A stretch of DNA of 5,730 nucleotides, taken from positions 1-5,730 of the forward strand of contig CAIWVT010000174.1 in assembly GCA_903916135.1 (NCBI GenBank), in the 5' to 3' direction. Within the stretch, counting starts at the first letter, position 1. Every line of letters starts with the position of its first letter. This stretch comes from an uncultured bacterium. GTDB taxonomy: Bacteria > Bacteroidota > Bacteroidia > Bacteroidales > CAIWKO01. Shown here in pieces: positions 5,525-5,730 of the stretch. The notes under the pieces are model-generated. The model made no database searches. It was not told the origin of the DNA and saw only the letters and a list, made by a program, of their open reading frames with translations. The position numbers and the translations under genes are program-made.

Positions 5525-5730
5525 ATGTTCTATAAGATTGCGAAACTATATTTTGTAGTTTCAACGGCTATAATAGTTTCAACTGTTATTGCTGTTCTAT
5601 TTTCATACAAAAGTCTTCAAGAATTTTGTATCTGCGCCTCCAATAAACTTGCGTATGCTTGGATATTGTTTTGCGTTACAATAGTTTTTTGTGCCATAAC
5701 CCTATTACTATATGCAAAAAAAGAAGACAA
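5525..5730 (+). CDS. Small membrane protein with two predicted transmembrane helices, 3'-partial
   Basis: An ATG at 5525 opens a frame that reaches the right edge with 68 complete codons and no stop. It starts MFYKIAKLYF and has two long hydrophobic stretches, at about residues 8-27 and 43-63, separated by a short loop with CIC (residues 35-37) and followed by the basic/acidic AKKED. This two-helix hairpin with positively charged ends suggests an inner-membrane protein. It lies 23 bases after the lipoprotein stop on the same strand, so the two may be co-transcribed. No Shine-Dalgarno sequence or domain is recognised. The lack of stops, the coherent hydrophobic pattern and the neighbouring gene support it as real, but its full length and function are unknown. 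Confidence 0.55.
   Translation, partial: MFYKIAKLYFVVSTAIIVSTVIAVLFSYKSLQEFCICASNKLAYAWILFCVTIVFCAITLLLYAKKED
5556..5583 (+). repeat. 10-base direct repeat with 18-base period inside the membrane-protein gene
   Basis: TAGTTTCAAC occurs at 5556-5565 and again at 5574-5583. The period is six codons and encodes VST twice within the first transmembrane helix. The first copy also pairs with GAAACTA at 5542-5548 as a 7-base inverted repeat with a 7-base loop. It is probably a by-product of codon repetition in a hydrophobic helix. Confidence 0.5.

Noticed and set aside
5509..5527. CATGT/ACATG inverted repeat around the start of the last gene
   Set aside because: Five base pairs with a nine-base loop is expected by chance; no evidence that it regulates the start codon.
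1..5730. tRNA, rRNA, CRISPR, insertion sequence or riboswitch
   Set aside because: No cloverleaf, regularly spaced repeats, transposase motifs, terminal inverted repeats or known riboswitch core were recognised on either strand by reading.

Overview
The window looks like a contig end from a member of the Bacteroidota (Bacteroidetes). The evidence is the gene order acpP-fabF-rnc, promoter boxes of the TTG / TAnnTTTG type, short lipoproteins with Ser-Cys lipoboxes and a DGDGDIG motif, weak Shine-Dalgarno sites and AT-rich DNA from about position 1210 onward. Most of the recognisable content is housekeeping.

Layout. Positions 1-1209 are one reading frame open at the left edge, but it joins two unrelated proteins. 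The left part (to about 800-834) has roughly 50% or more GC by eye. It encodes a low-complexity tail followed by half of a HlyD-type lipoyl/coiled-coil adaptor. The right part (about 829-1209) encodes a dUTPase (dut) with all five motifs but no normal N-terminus. This looks like a chimeric join rather than a real fusion protein. Positions 1210-1407 are AT-rich and hold a probable promoter or tandem promoters. Positions 1408-3616 are the operon acpP (acyl carrier protein), fabF (beta-ketoacyl-ACP synthase II) and rnc (RNase III). Both acpP and rnc carry a one-base frameshift in a homopolymer (GGG near 1507, TTTTT at 2910-2914), most simply sequencing errors. With them corrected, acpP is 78 aa, and rnc is 238 aa and starts at an ATG overlapping the fabF stop.

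Positions 3657-4169 (minus strand) encode a 170-aa lipoprotein converging on rnc. Divergent from it across 52 bp is a 328-aa LuxE-type acyl-protein synthetase-like enzyme (4222-5208). Next, behind its own promoter-like box, comes a 74-aa cysteine-rich lipoprotein (5277-5501). A two-helix membrane protein begins at 5525 and runs off the right edge.

How the genes fit together: ACP carries growing fatty acyl chains as thioesters, FabF extends them, and RNase III is transcribed with them as is common in this phylum. The LuxE-like protein may also act on acyl groups, but nothing here ties it to that pathway and no luxA, luxB, luxC or luxD partner is present. I do not see a convincing undescribed system. 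The most useful observations are the chimeric join, the two frameshifts that hide essential genes, and the solitary LuxE-like gene paired with a lipoprotein.
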